Below are positions 40,101-52,700 of a stretch of 64,000 nt of DNA, in pieces. The translations under genes were made by a program, and so were the position numbers. Below the pieces are notes generated by a model. It was not told the DNA's origin, made no database searches, and saw only the letters and a list, made by a program, of their open reading frames with translations. Source of the DNA: Cinnamomum chago (taxonomy: Eukaryota; Streptophyta; Magnoliopsida; Laurales; Lauraceae); assembly GCA_038049695.1 (NCBI GenBank), contig CP142453.1, forward strand, positions 128,191,001-128,255,000, read 5' to 3'. Each line of letters starts with the position of its first letter. The stretch's first letter is position 1.

Positions 40101-40735
40101 CCTTAAAAAAAAGAGCCCTGATTCGAAGAATTAGGGCAAAGTTTATAATTCTTCATTGTGACTTGCTTACCAAATCTGAGTCTTCTAAAATTAAACGCGC
40201 CCCTCCTGCAAGGTTTTTTGGCAAATCTCATTGCAGTAGTTATTGTGTCACCATCAGATTAATCACATTTGAAATATGTATAAGAAACTCATACATTTCC
40301 TTGGTGAACCTAAAGAGTGGAATTTGGGACGACTATAAAAGAAAATTAACAAATTTTAACAAGCTGTGCACCCCTACAAAAGAGCATCACCAATTTTTCT
40401 GTGATTTGGAGGCCAAGAGGATCTATACTCAGTCATGCATATATTTAGATACATAGTACATATTCAAATATTACCTTTTATATATACTTCTAAAGAAACT
40501 ACGTATTTATATGATAATATTTAAGGATAAATGACATCCAAAGTTTTGAATCATGATTTGGACCCAGAATTAGCCAAGATTTCACTAAAGGTGTATGGAT
40601 TGTCGTGACATAAACAGCAGGTCAGGGATGTGTAGTGTGTAAGTTTAAATCCCTTGTTAAACAAAAATAAAGTTAATGATAATAATCTTAGAAAAAGAGA
40701 AATATATGTAAAAAAGGAGAGACATTCTACAGCGG
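37118..40735 (+). repeat. Higher-order repeat copy 2 (units 42-45)
   Basis: The same B, B, N, Y order and the same 3618-bp length as the preceding block, with starts at 37118, 38022, 38926 and 39832. Units 42-44 have T at 578 and only unit 45 has G; unit 45 has C at 542. The two copies therefore share structure but have since diverged or been partly converted at offset 578. Confidence 0.85.
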
Positions 40736-42545
40736 GATAGAATATAATCCGAATCAAAGATAGATTTACAAAAGAGATTGGGGAGAGAAATATAAAAAGG
40801 TAGCAAAGGATTTTAAAAAATAATGAAAGCTTGTGGATACCTTACATAGTTTAAGTACAAAATCAGTTTTTTTAAAAAGATTTTTCTATTACCGGCGTCC
40901 TTATCAAAATCTTAATTTATCAATTTGGATTTTATAAGATCTTACACCCCATTAAGTTACCACTTGAACAAGGGTGGACGTTAACCTCAACAGATTTACA
41001 ATCACCTTAAAAAAAAGAGCCCTGATTCGTAGAATTGGGGCAAAGTTTATAATTCTTCATTGTGACTTGCTTACCAAATCTGAGTCTTCTAAAATTAAAC
41101 GCGCCCCTCCTGCAAGGTTTTTTGGCAAATCTCATTGCAGTAGTTATTGTGTCACCATCAGATTAATCACATTTGAAATATGTATAAGAAACTCATACAT
41201 TTCCTTGGTGAACCTAAAGAGTGGAATTTGGGACGACTATAAAAGAAAATTAACAAATTTTAACAAGCTGTGCACCCCTACAAAAGAGCATCACCAATTT
41301 TTCTGTGATTTTGAGGCCAGGAGGATCTATACTCAGTCATGCATATATTTAGATACATAGTACATATTCAAATATTACCTTTTATATATACTTCTAAAGA
41401 AACTACGTATTTATATGATAATATTTAAGGATAAATGACATCCAAAGTTTTGAATCATGATTTGGACCCAGAATTAGCCAAGATTTCACTAAAGGTGTAT
41501 GGATTGTCGTGACATAAACAGCAGGTCAGGGATGTGTAGTGTGTAAGTTTAAATCCCTTGTTAAACAAAAATAAAGTTAATGATAATAATCTTAGAAAAA
41601 GAGAAATATATGTAAAAAAGGAGAGACATTCTACAGCGGGATAGAATATAATCCGAATCAAAGATAGATTTACAAAAGAGATTGGGGAGAGAAATATAAA
41701 AAGGTAGCAAAGGATTTTAAAAAATAATGAAAGCTTGTGGATACCTTACATAGTTTAAGTACAAAATCAGTTTTTTTAAAAAGATTTTTCTATTACCGGC
41801 GTCCTTATCAAAATCTTAATTTATCAATTTGGATTTTATAAGATCTTACACCCCATTAAGTTACCACTTGAACAAGGGTGGACGTTAACCTCAACAGATT
41901 TACAATCACCTTAAAAAAAAAAGAGCCCTGATTCGTAGAATTAGGGCAAAGTTTATAATTCTTCATTGTGACTTGCTTACCAAATCTGAGTCTTCTAAAA
42001 TTAAACGCGCCCCTCCTGCAAGGTTTTTTGGCAAATCTCATTGCAGTAGTTATTGTGTCACCATCAGATTAATCACATTTGAAATATGTATAAGAAACTC
42101 ATACATTTCCTTGGTGAACCTAAAGAGTGGAATTTGGGACGACTATAAAAGAAAATTAACAAATTTTAACAAGCTGTGCACCCCTACAAAAGAGCATCAC
42201 CAATTTTTCTGTGATTTTGAGGCCAAGAGGATCTATACTCAGTCATGCATATATTTAGATACATAGTACATATTCAAATATTACCTTTTATATATACTTC
42301 TAAAGAAACTACGTATTTATATGATAATATTTAAGGATAAATGACATCCAAAGTTTTGAATCATGATTTGGACCCAGAATTAGCCAAGATTTCACTAAAG
42401 GTGTATGGATTGTCGTGACATAAACAGCAGGTCAGGGATGTGTAGTGTGTAAGTTTAAATCCCTTGTTAAACAAAAATAAAGTTAATGATAATAATCTTA
42501 GAAAAAGAGAAATATATGTAAAAAAGGAGAGACATTCTACAGCGG
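40736..42545 (+). repeat. Truncated third higher-order copy (units 46-47)
   Basis: Unit 46 (40736) is a B unit with A8, G303 and G586; unit 47 (41640) is an ordinary A10 unit. This continues the B, B, N, Y pattern with one B missing and then stops. Confidence 0.65.
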
Positions 42546-45500
42546 GATAGAATATAATCCGAATCAAAGATAGATTTACAAAAGAGATTGGGGAGAGAAA
42601 TATAAAAAGGTAGCAAAGGATTTTAAAAAATAATGAAAGCTTGTGGATACCTTACATAGTTTAAGTACAAAATCAGTTTTTTTAAAAAGATTTTTCTATT
42701 ACCGGCGTCCTTATCAAAATCTTAATTTATCAATTTGGATTTTATAAGATCTTACACCCCATTAAGTTACCACTTGAACAAGGGTGGACGTTAACCTCAA
42801 CAGATTTACAATCACCTTAAAAAAAAAAGAGCCCTGATTCGTAGAATTAGGGCAAAGTTTATAATTCTTCATTGTGACTTGCTTACCAAATCTGAGTCTT
42901 CTAAAATTAAACGCGCCCCTCCTGCAAGGTTTTTTGGCAAATCTCATTGCAGTAGTTATTGTGTCACCATCAGATTAATCACATTTGAAATATGTATAAG
43001 AAACTCATACATTTCCTTGGTGAACCTAAAGAGTGGAATTTGGGACGACTATAAAAGAAAATTAACAAATTTTAACAAGCTGTGCACCCCTACAAAAGAG
43101 CATCACCAATTTTTCTGTGATTTTGAGGCCAAGAGGATCTATACTCAGTCATGCATATATTTAGATACATAGTACATATTCAAATATTACCTTTTATATA
43201 TACTTCTAAAGAAACTACGTATTTATATGATAATATTTAAGGATAAATGACATCCAAAGTTTTGAATCATGATTTGGACCCAGAATTAGCCAAGATTTCA
43301 CTAAAGGTGTATGGATTGTCGTGACATAAACAGCAGGTCAGGGATGTGTAGTGTGTAAGTTTAAATCCCTTGTTAAACAAAAATAAAGTTAATGATAATA
43401 ATCTTAGAAAAAGAGAAATATATGTAAAAAAGGAGAGACATTCTACAGCGGGATAGAATATAATCCGAATCAAAGATAGATTTACAAAAGAGATTGGGGA
43501 GAGAAATATAAAAAGGTAGCAAAGGATTTTAAAAAATAATGAAAGCTTGTGGATACCTTACATAGTTTAAGTACAAAATCAGTTTTTTTAAAAAGATTTT
43601 TCTATTACCGGCGTCCTTATCAAAATCTTAATTTATCAATTTGGATTTTATAAGATCTTACACCCCATTAAGTTACCACTTGAACAAGGGTGGACGTTAA
43701 CCTCAACAGATTTACAATCACCTTTAAAAAAAGAGCCCTGATTCGTAGAATTAGGGCAAAGTTTATAATTCTTCATTGTGACTTGCTTACCAAATCTGAG
43801 TCTTCTAAAATTAAACGCGCCCCTCCTGCAAGGTTTTTTGGCAAATCTCATTGCAGTAGTTATTGTGTCACCATCAGATTAATCACATTTGAAATATGTA
43901 TAAGAAACTCATACATTTCCTTGGTGAACCTAAAGAGTGGAATTTGGGACGACTATAAAAGAAAATTAACAAATTTTAACAAGCTGTGCACCCCTACAAA
44001 AGAGCATCACCAATTTTTCTGTGATTTTGAGGCCAAGAGGATCTATACTCAGTCATGCATATATTTAGATACATAGTACATATTCAAATATTACCTTTTA
44101 TATATACTTCTAAAGAAACTACGTATTTATATGATAATATTTAAGGATAAATGACATCCAAAGTTTTGAATCATGATTTGGACCCAGAATTAGCCAAGAT
44201 TTCACTAAAGGTGTATGGATTGTCGTGACATAAACAGCAGGTCAGGGATGTGTAGTGTGTAAGTTTAAATCCCTTGTTAAACAAAAATAAAGTTAATGAT
44301 AATAATCTTAGAAAAAGAGAAATATATGTAAAAAAGGAGAGACATTCTACAGCGGGATAGAATATAATCCGAATCAAAGATAGATTTACAAAAGAGATTG
44401 GGGAGAGAAATATAAAAAGGTAGCAAAGGATTTTAAAAAATAATGAAAGCTTGTGGATACCTTACATAGTTTAAGTACAAAATCAGTTTTTTTAAAAAGA
44501 TTTTTCTATTACCGGCGTCCTTATCAAAATCTTAATTTATCAATTTGGATTTTATAAGATCTTACACCCCATTAAGTTACCACTTGAACAAGGGTGGACG
44601 TTAACCTCAACAGATTTACAATCACCTTAAAAAAAAAAGAGCCCTGATTCGTAGAATTAGGGCAAAGTTTATAATTCTTCATTGTGACTTGCTTACCAAA
44701 TCTGAGTCTTCTAAAATTAAACGCGCCCCTCCTGCAAGGTTTTTTGGCAAATCTCATTGCAGTAGTTATTGTGTCACCATCAGATTAATCACATTTGAAA
44801 TATGTATAAGAAACTCATACATTTCCTTGGTGAACCTAAAGAGTGGAATTTGGGACGACTATAAAAGAAAATTAACAAATTTTAACAAGCTGTGCACCCC
44901 TACAAAAGAGCATCACCAATTTTTCTGTGATTTTGAGGCCAAGAGGATCTATACTCAGTCATGCATATATTTAGATACATAGTACATATTCAAATATTAC
45001 CTTTTATATATACTTCTAAAGAAACTACGTATTTATATGATAATATTTAAGGATAAATGACATCCAAAGTTTTGAATCATGATTTGGACCCAGAATTAGC
45101 CAAGATTTCACTAAAGGTGTATGGATTGTCGTGACATAAACAGCAGGTCAGGGATGTGTAGTGTGTAAGTTTAAATCCCTTGTTAAACAAAAATAAAGTT
45201 AATGATAATAATCTTAGAAAAAGAGAAATATATGTAAAAAAGGAGAGACATTCTACAGCGGGATAGAATATAATCCGAATCAAAGATAGATTTACAAAAG
45301 AGATTGGGGAGAGAAATATAAAAAGGTAGCAAAGGATTTTAAAAAATAATGAAAGCTTGTGGATACCTTACATAGTTTAAGTACAAAATCAGTTTTTTTA
45401 AAAAGATTTTTCTATTACCGGCGTCCTTATCAAAATCTTAATTTATCAATTTGGATTTTATAAGATCTTACACCCCATTAAGTTACCACTTGAACAAGGG

Positions 45501-47979
45501 TGGACGTTAACCTCAACAGATTTACAATCACCTTAAAAAAAAAAGAGCCCTGATTCGTAGAATTAGGGCAAAGTTTATAATTCTTCATTGTGACTTGCTT
45601 ACCAAATCTGAGTCTTCTAAAATTAAACGCGCCCCTCCTGCAAGGTTTTTTGGCAAATCTCATTGCAGTAGTTATTGTGTCACCATCAGATTAATCACAT
45701 TTGAAATATGTATAAGAAACTCATACATTTCCTTGGTGAACCTAAAGAGTGGAATTTGGGACGACTATAAAAGAAAATTAACAAATTTTAACAAGCTGTG
45801 CACCCCTACAAAAGAGCATCACCAATTTTTCTGTGATTTTGAGGCCAAGAGGATCTATACTCAGTCATGCATATATTTAGATACATAGTACATATTCAAA
45901 TATTACCTTTTATATATACTTCTAAAGAAACTACGTATTTATATGATAATATTTAAGGATAAATGACATCCAAAGTTTTGAATCATGATTTGGACCCAGA
46001 ATTAGCCAAGATTTCACTAAAGGTGTATGGATTGTCGTGACATAAACAGCAGGTCAGGGATGTGTAGTGTGTAAGTTTAAATCCCTTGTTAAACAAAAAT
46101 AAAGTTAATGATAATAATCTTAGAAAAAGAGAAATATATGTAAAAAAGGAGAGACATTCTACAGCGGGATAGAATATAATCCGAATCAAAGATAGATTTA
46201 CAAAAGAGATTGGGGAGAGAAATATAAAAAGGTAGCAAAGGATTTTAAAAAATAATGAAAGCTTGTGGATACCTTACATAGTTTAAGTACAAAATCAGTT
46301 TTTTTAAAAAGATTTTTCTATTACCGGCGTCCTTATCAAAATCTTAATTTATCAATTTGGATTTTATAAGATCTTACACCCCATTAAGTTACCACTTGAA
46401 CAAGGGTGGACGTTAACCTCAACAGATTTACAATCACCTTAAAAAAAAAAGAGCCCTGATTCGTAGAATTAGGGCAAAGTTTATAATTCTTCATTGTGAC
46501 TTGCTTACCAAATCTGAGTCTTCTAAAATTAAACGCGCCCCTCCTGCAAGGTTTTTTGGCAAATCTCATTGCAGTAGTTATTGTGTCACCATCAGATTAA
46601 TCACATTTGAAATATGTATAAGAAACTCATACATTTCCTTGGTGAACCTAAAGAGTGGAATTTGGGACGACTATAAAAGAAAATTAACAAATTTTAACAA
46701 GCTGTGCACTCCTACAAAAGAGCATCACCAATTTTTCTGTGATTTTGAGGCCAAGAGGATCTATACTCAGTCATGCATATATTTAGATACATAGTACATA
46801 TTCAAATATTACCTTTTATATATACTTCTAAAGAAACTACGTATTTATATGATAATATTTAAGGATAAATGACATCCAAAGTTTTGAATCATGATTTGGA
46901 CCCAGAATTAGCCAAGATTTCACTAAAGGTGTATGGATTGTCGTGACATAAACAGCAGGTCAGGGATGTGTAGTGTGTAAGTTTAAATCCCTTGTTAAAC
47001 AAAAATAAAGTTAATGATAATAATCTTAGAAAAAGAGAAATATATGTAAAAAAGGAGAGACATTCTACAGCGGGATAGAATATAATCCGAATCAAAGATA
47101 GATTTACAAAAGAGATTGGGGAGAGAAATATAAAAAGGTAGCAAAGGATTTTAAAAAATAATGAAAGCTTGTGGATACCTTACATAGTTTAAGTACAAAA
47201 TCAGTTTTTTTAAAAAGATTTTTCTATTACCGGCGTCCTTATCAAAATCTTAATTTATCAATTTGGATTTTATAAGATCTTACACCCCATTAAGTTACCA
47301 CTTGAACAAGGGTGGACGTTAACCTCAACAGATTTACAATCACCTTAAAAAAAAAAGAGCCCTGATTCGTAGAATTAGGGCAAAGTTTATAATTCTTCAT
47401 TGTGACTTGCTTACCAAATCTGAGTCTTCTAAAATTAAACGCGCCCCTCCTGCAAGGTTTTTTGGCAAATCTCATTGCAGTAGTTATTGTGTCACCATCA
47501 GATTAATCACATTTGAAATATGTATAAGAAACTCATACATTTCCTTGGTGAACCTAAAGAGTGGAATTTGGGACGACTATAAAAGAAAATTAACAAATTT
47601 TAACAAGCTGTGCACCCCTACAAAAGAGCATCACCAATTTTTCTGTGATTTTGAGGCCAAGAGGATCTATACTCAGTCATGCATATATTTAGATACATAG
47701 TACATATTCAAATATTACCTTTTATATATACTTCTAAAGAAACTACGTATTTATATGATAATATTTAAGGATAAATGACATCCAAAGTTTTGAATCATGA
47801 TTTGGACCCAGAATTAGCCAAGATTTCACTAAAGGTGTATGGATTGTCGTGACATAAACAGCAGGTCAGGGATGTGTAGTGTGTAAGTTTAAATCCCTTG
47901 TTAAACAAAAATAAAGTTAATGATAATAATCTTAGAAAAAGAGAAATATATGTAAAAAAGGAGAGACATTCTACAGCGG
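42546..47979 (+). repeat. Units 48-53: A10 units with one T3A7 unit
   Basis: Unit starts are 42546, 43452, 44356, 45262, 46168 and 47074. Unit 49 (43452-44355) has the T3A7 tract otherwise seen only in units 4, 6 and 8. Unit 52 has T at offset 542. The others look like the plain A10, T578 type. Confidence 0.8.
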
Positions 47980-48883
47980 GATAGAATATAATCCGAATCA
48001 AAGATAGATTTACAAAAGAGATTGGGGAGAGAAATATAAAAAGGTAGCAAAGGATTTTAAAAAATAATGAAAGCTTGTGGATACCTTACATAGTTTAAGT
48101 ACAAAATCAGTTTTTTTAAAAAGATTTTTCTATTACCGGCGTCCTTATCAAAATCTTAATTTATCAATTTGGATTTTATAAGATCTTACACCCCATTAAG
48201 TTACCACTTGAACAAGGGTGGACGTTAACCTCAACAGATTTACAATCACCTTAAAAAAAAGAGCCCTGATTCGTAGAATTGGGGCAAAGTTTATAATTCT
48301 TCATTGTGACTTGCTTACCAAATCTGAGTCTTCTAAAATTAAACGCGCCCCTCCTGCAAGGTTTTTTGGCAAATCTCATTGCAGTAGTTATTGTGTCACC
48401 ATCAGATTAATCACATTTGAAATATGTATAAGAAACTCATACATTTCCTTGGTGAACCTAAAGAGTGGAATTTGGGACGACTATAAAAGAAAATTAACAA
48501 ATTTTAACAAGCTGTGCACCCCTACAAAAGAGCATCACCAATTTTTCTGTGATTTTGAGGCCAGGAGGATCTATACTCAGTCATGCATATATTTAGATAC
48601 ATAGTACATATTCAAATATTACCTTTTATATATACTTCTAAAGAAACTACGTATTTATATGATAATATTTAAGGATAAATGACATCCAAAGTTTTGAATC
48701 ATGATTTGGACCCAGAATTAGCCAAGATTTCACTAAAGGTGTATGGATTGTCGTGACATAAACAGCAGGTCAGGGATGTGTAGTGTGTAAGTTTAAATCC
48801 CTTGTTAAACAAAAATAAAGTTAATGATAATAATCTTAGAAAAAGAGAAATATATGTAAAAAAGGAGAGACATTCTACAGCGG
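47980..48883 (+). repeat. Unit 54: isolated class-B unit
   Basis: This 904-bp unit has A8, G303 and G586, the full haplotype of units 38, 39, 42, 43 and 46, but stands alone among A10 units about 6.3 kb from the nearest other B unit. Confidence 0.8.
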
Positions 48884-49789
48884 GATAGAATATAATCCGA
48901 ATCAAAGATAGATTTACAAAAGAGATTGGGGAGAGAAATATAAAAAGGTAGCAAAGGATTTTAAAAAATAATGAAAGCTTGTGGATACCTTACATAGTTT
49001 AAGTACAAAATCAGTTTTTTTAAAAAGATTTTTCTATTACCGGCGTCCTTATCAAAATCTTAATTTATCAATTTGGATTTTATAAGATCTTACACCCCAT
49101 TAAGTTACCACTTGAACAAGGGTGGACGTTAACCTCAACAGATTTACAATCACCTTAAAAAAAAAAGAGCCCTGATTCGTAGAATTAGGGCAAAGTTTAT
49201 AATTCTTCATTGTGACTTGCTTACCAAATCTGAGTCTTCTAAAATTAAACGCGCCCCTCCTGCAAGGTTTTTTGGCAAATCTCATTGCAGTAGTTATTGT
49301 GTCACCATCAGATTAATCACATTTGAAATATGTATAAGAAACTCATACATTTCCTTGGTGAACCTAAAGAGTGGAATTTGGGACGACTATAAAAGAAAAT
49401 TAACAAATTTTAACAAGCTGTGCACCCCTACAAAAGAGCATCACCAATTTTTCTGTGATTTTGATGCCAGGAGGATCTATACTCAGTCATGCATATATTT
49501 AGATACATAGTACATATTCAAATATTACCTTTTATATATACTTCTAAAGAAACTACGTATTTATATGATAATATTTAAGGATAAATGACATCCAAAGTTT
49601 TGAATCATGATTTGGACCCAGAATTAGCCAAGATTTCACTAAAGGTGTATGGATTGTCGTGACATAAACAGCAGGTCAGGGATGTGTAGTGTGTAAGTTT
49701 AAATCCCTTGTTAAACAAAAATAAAGTTAATGATAATAATCTTAGAAAAAGAGAAATATATGTAAAAAAGGAGAGACATTCTACAGCGG
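48884..49789 (+). repeat. Unit 55: apparent recombinant unit
   Basis: The left part has the ordinary A10 tract and A303, while the right part has the class-B G at offset 586 (49470) plus a private G to T at 49465. In every other unit G303 and G586 occur together, so this unit probably arose by exchange or conversion between about 49190 and 49465 with a B unit such as its neighbour unit 54. Confidence 0.75.
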
Positions 49790-52700
49790 GATAGAATATA
49801 ATCCGAATCAAAGATAGATTTACAAAAGAGATTGGGGAGAGAAATATAAAAAGGTAGCAAAGGATTTTAAAAAATAATGAAAGCTTGTGGATACCTTACA
49901 TAGTTTAAGTACAAAATCAGTTTTTTTAAAAAGATTTTTCTATTACCGGCGTCCTTATCAAAATCTTAATTTATCAATTTGGATTTTATAAGATCTTACA
50001 CCCCATTAAGTTACCACTTGAACAAGGGTGGACGTTAACCTCAACAGATTTACAATCACCTTAAAAAAAAAAGAGCCCTGATTCGTAGAATTAGGGCAAA
50101 GTTTATAATTCTTCATTGTGACTTGCTTACCAAATCTGAGTCTTCTAAAATTAAACGCGCCCCTCCTGCAAGGTTTTTTGGCAAATCTCATTGCAGTAGT
50201 TATTGTGTCACCATCAGATTAATCACATTTGAAATATGTATAAGAAACTCATACATTTCCTTGGTGAACCTAAAGAGTGGAATTTGGGACGACTATAAAA
50301 GAAAATTAACAAATTTTAACAAGCTGTGCACCCCTACAAAAGAGCATCACCAATTTTTCTGTGATTTTGAGGCCAAGAGGATCTATACTCAGTCATGCAT
50401 ATATTTAGATACATAGTACATATTCAAATATTACCTTTTATATATACTTCTAAAGAAACTACGTATTTATATGATAATATTTAAGGATAAATGACATCCA
50501 AAGTTTTGAATCATGATTTGGACCCAGAATTAGCCAAGATTTCACTAAAGGTGTATGGATTGTCGTGACATAAACAGCAGGTCAGGGATGTGTAGTGTGT
50601 AAGTTTAAATCCCTTGTTAAACAAAAATAAAGTTAATGATAATAATCTTAGAAAAAGAGAAATATATGTAAAAAAGGAGAGACATTCTACAGCGGGATAG
50701 AATATAATCCGAATCAAAGATAGATTTACAAAAGAGATTGGGGAGAGAAATATAAAAAGGTAGCAAAGGATTTTAAAAAATAATGAAAGCTTGTGGATAC
50801 CTTACATAGTTTAAGTACAAAATCAGTTTTTTTAAAAAGATTTTTCTATTACCGGCGTCCTTATCAAAATCTTAATTTATCAATTTGGATTTTATAAGAT
50901 CTTACACCCCATTAAGTTACCACTTGAACAAGGGTGGACGTTAACCTCAACAGATTTACAATCACCTTAAAAAAAAAAGAGCCCTGATTCGTAGAATTAG
51001 GGCAAAGTTTATAATTCTTCATTGTGACTTGCTTACCAAATCTGAGTCTTCTAAAATTAAACGCGCCCCTCCTGCAAGGTTTTTTGGCAAATCTCATTGC
51101 AGTAGTTATTGTGTCACCATCAGATTAATCACATTTGAAATATGTATAAGAAACTCATACATTTCCTTGGTGAACCTAAAGAGTGGAATTTGGGACGACT
51201 ATAAAAGAAAATTAACAAATTTTAACAAGCTGTGCACCCCTACAAAAGAGCATCACCAATTTTTCTGTGATTTTGAGGCCAAGAGGATCTATACTCAGTC
51301 ATGCATATATTTAGATACATAGTACATATTCAAATATTACCTTTTATATATACTTCTAAAGAAACTACGTATTTATATGATAATATTTAAGGATAAATGA
51401 CATCCAAAGTTTTGAATCATGATTTGGACCCAGAATTAGCCAAGATTTCACTAAAGGTGTATGGATTGTCGTGACATAAACAGCAGGTCAGGGATGTGTA
51501 GTGTGTAAGTTTAAATCCCTTGTTAAACAAAAATAAAGTTAATGATAATAATCTTAGAAAAAGAGAAATATATGTAAAAAAGGAGAGACATTCTACAGCG
51601 GGATAGAATATAATCCGAATCAAAGATAGATTTACAAAAGAGATTGGGGAGAGAAATATAAAAAGGTAGCAAAGGATTTTAAAAAATAATGAAAGCTTGT
51701 GGATACCTTACATAGTTTAAGTACAAAATCAGTTTTTTTAAAAAGATTTTTCTATTACCGGCGTCCTTATCAAAATCTTAATTTATCAATTTGGATTTTA
51801 TAAGATCTTACACCCCATTAAGTTACCACTTGAACAAGGGTGGACGTTAACCTCAACAGATTTACAATCACCTTAAAAAAAAAAGAGCCCTGATTCGTAG
51901 AATTAGGGCAAAGTTTATAATTCTTCATTGTGACTTGCTTACCAAATCTGAGTCTTCTAAAATTAAACGCGCCCCTCCTGCAAGGTTTTTTGGCAAATCT
52001 CATTGCAGTAGTTATTGTGTCACCATCAGATTAATCACATTTGAAATATGTATAAGAAACTCATACATTTCCTTGGTGAACCTAAAGAGTGGAATTTGGG
52101 ACGACTATAAAAGAAAATTAACAAATTTTAACAAGCTGTGCACCCCTACAAAAGAGCATCACCAATTTTTCTGTGATTTTGAGGCCAAGAGGATCTATAC
52201 TCAGTCATGCATATATTTAGATACATAGTACATATTCAAATATTACCTTTTATATATACTTCTAAAGAAACTACGTATTTATATGATAATATTTAAGGAT
52301 AAATGACATCCAAAGTTTTGAATCATGATTTGGACCCAGAATTAGCCAAGATTTCACTAAAGGTGTATGGATTGTCGTGACATAAACAGCAGGTCAGGGA
52401 TGTGTAGTGTGTAAGTTTAAATCCCTTGTTAAACAAAAATAAAGTTAATGATAATAATCTTAGAAAAAGAGAAATATATGTAAAAAAGGAGAGACATTCT
52501 ACAGCGGGATAGAATATAATCCGAATCAAAGATAGATTTACAAAAGAGATTGGGGAGAGAAATATAAAAAGGTAGCAAAGGATTTTAAAAAATAATGAAA
52601 GCTTGTGGATACCTTACATAGTTTAAGTACAAAATCAGTTTTTTTAAAAAGATTTTTCTATTACCGGCGTCCTTATCAAAATCTTAATTTATCAATTTGG

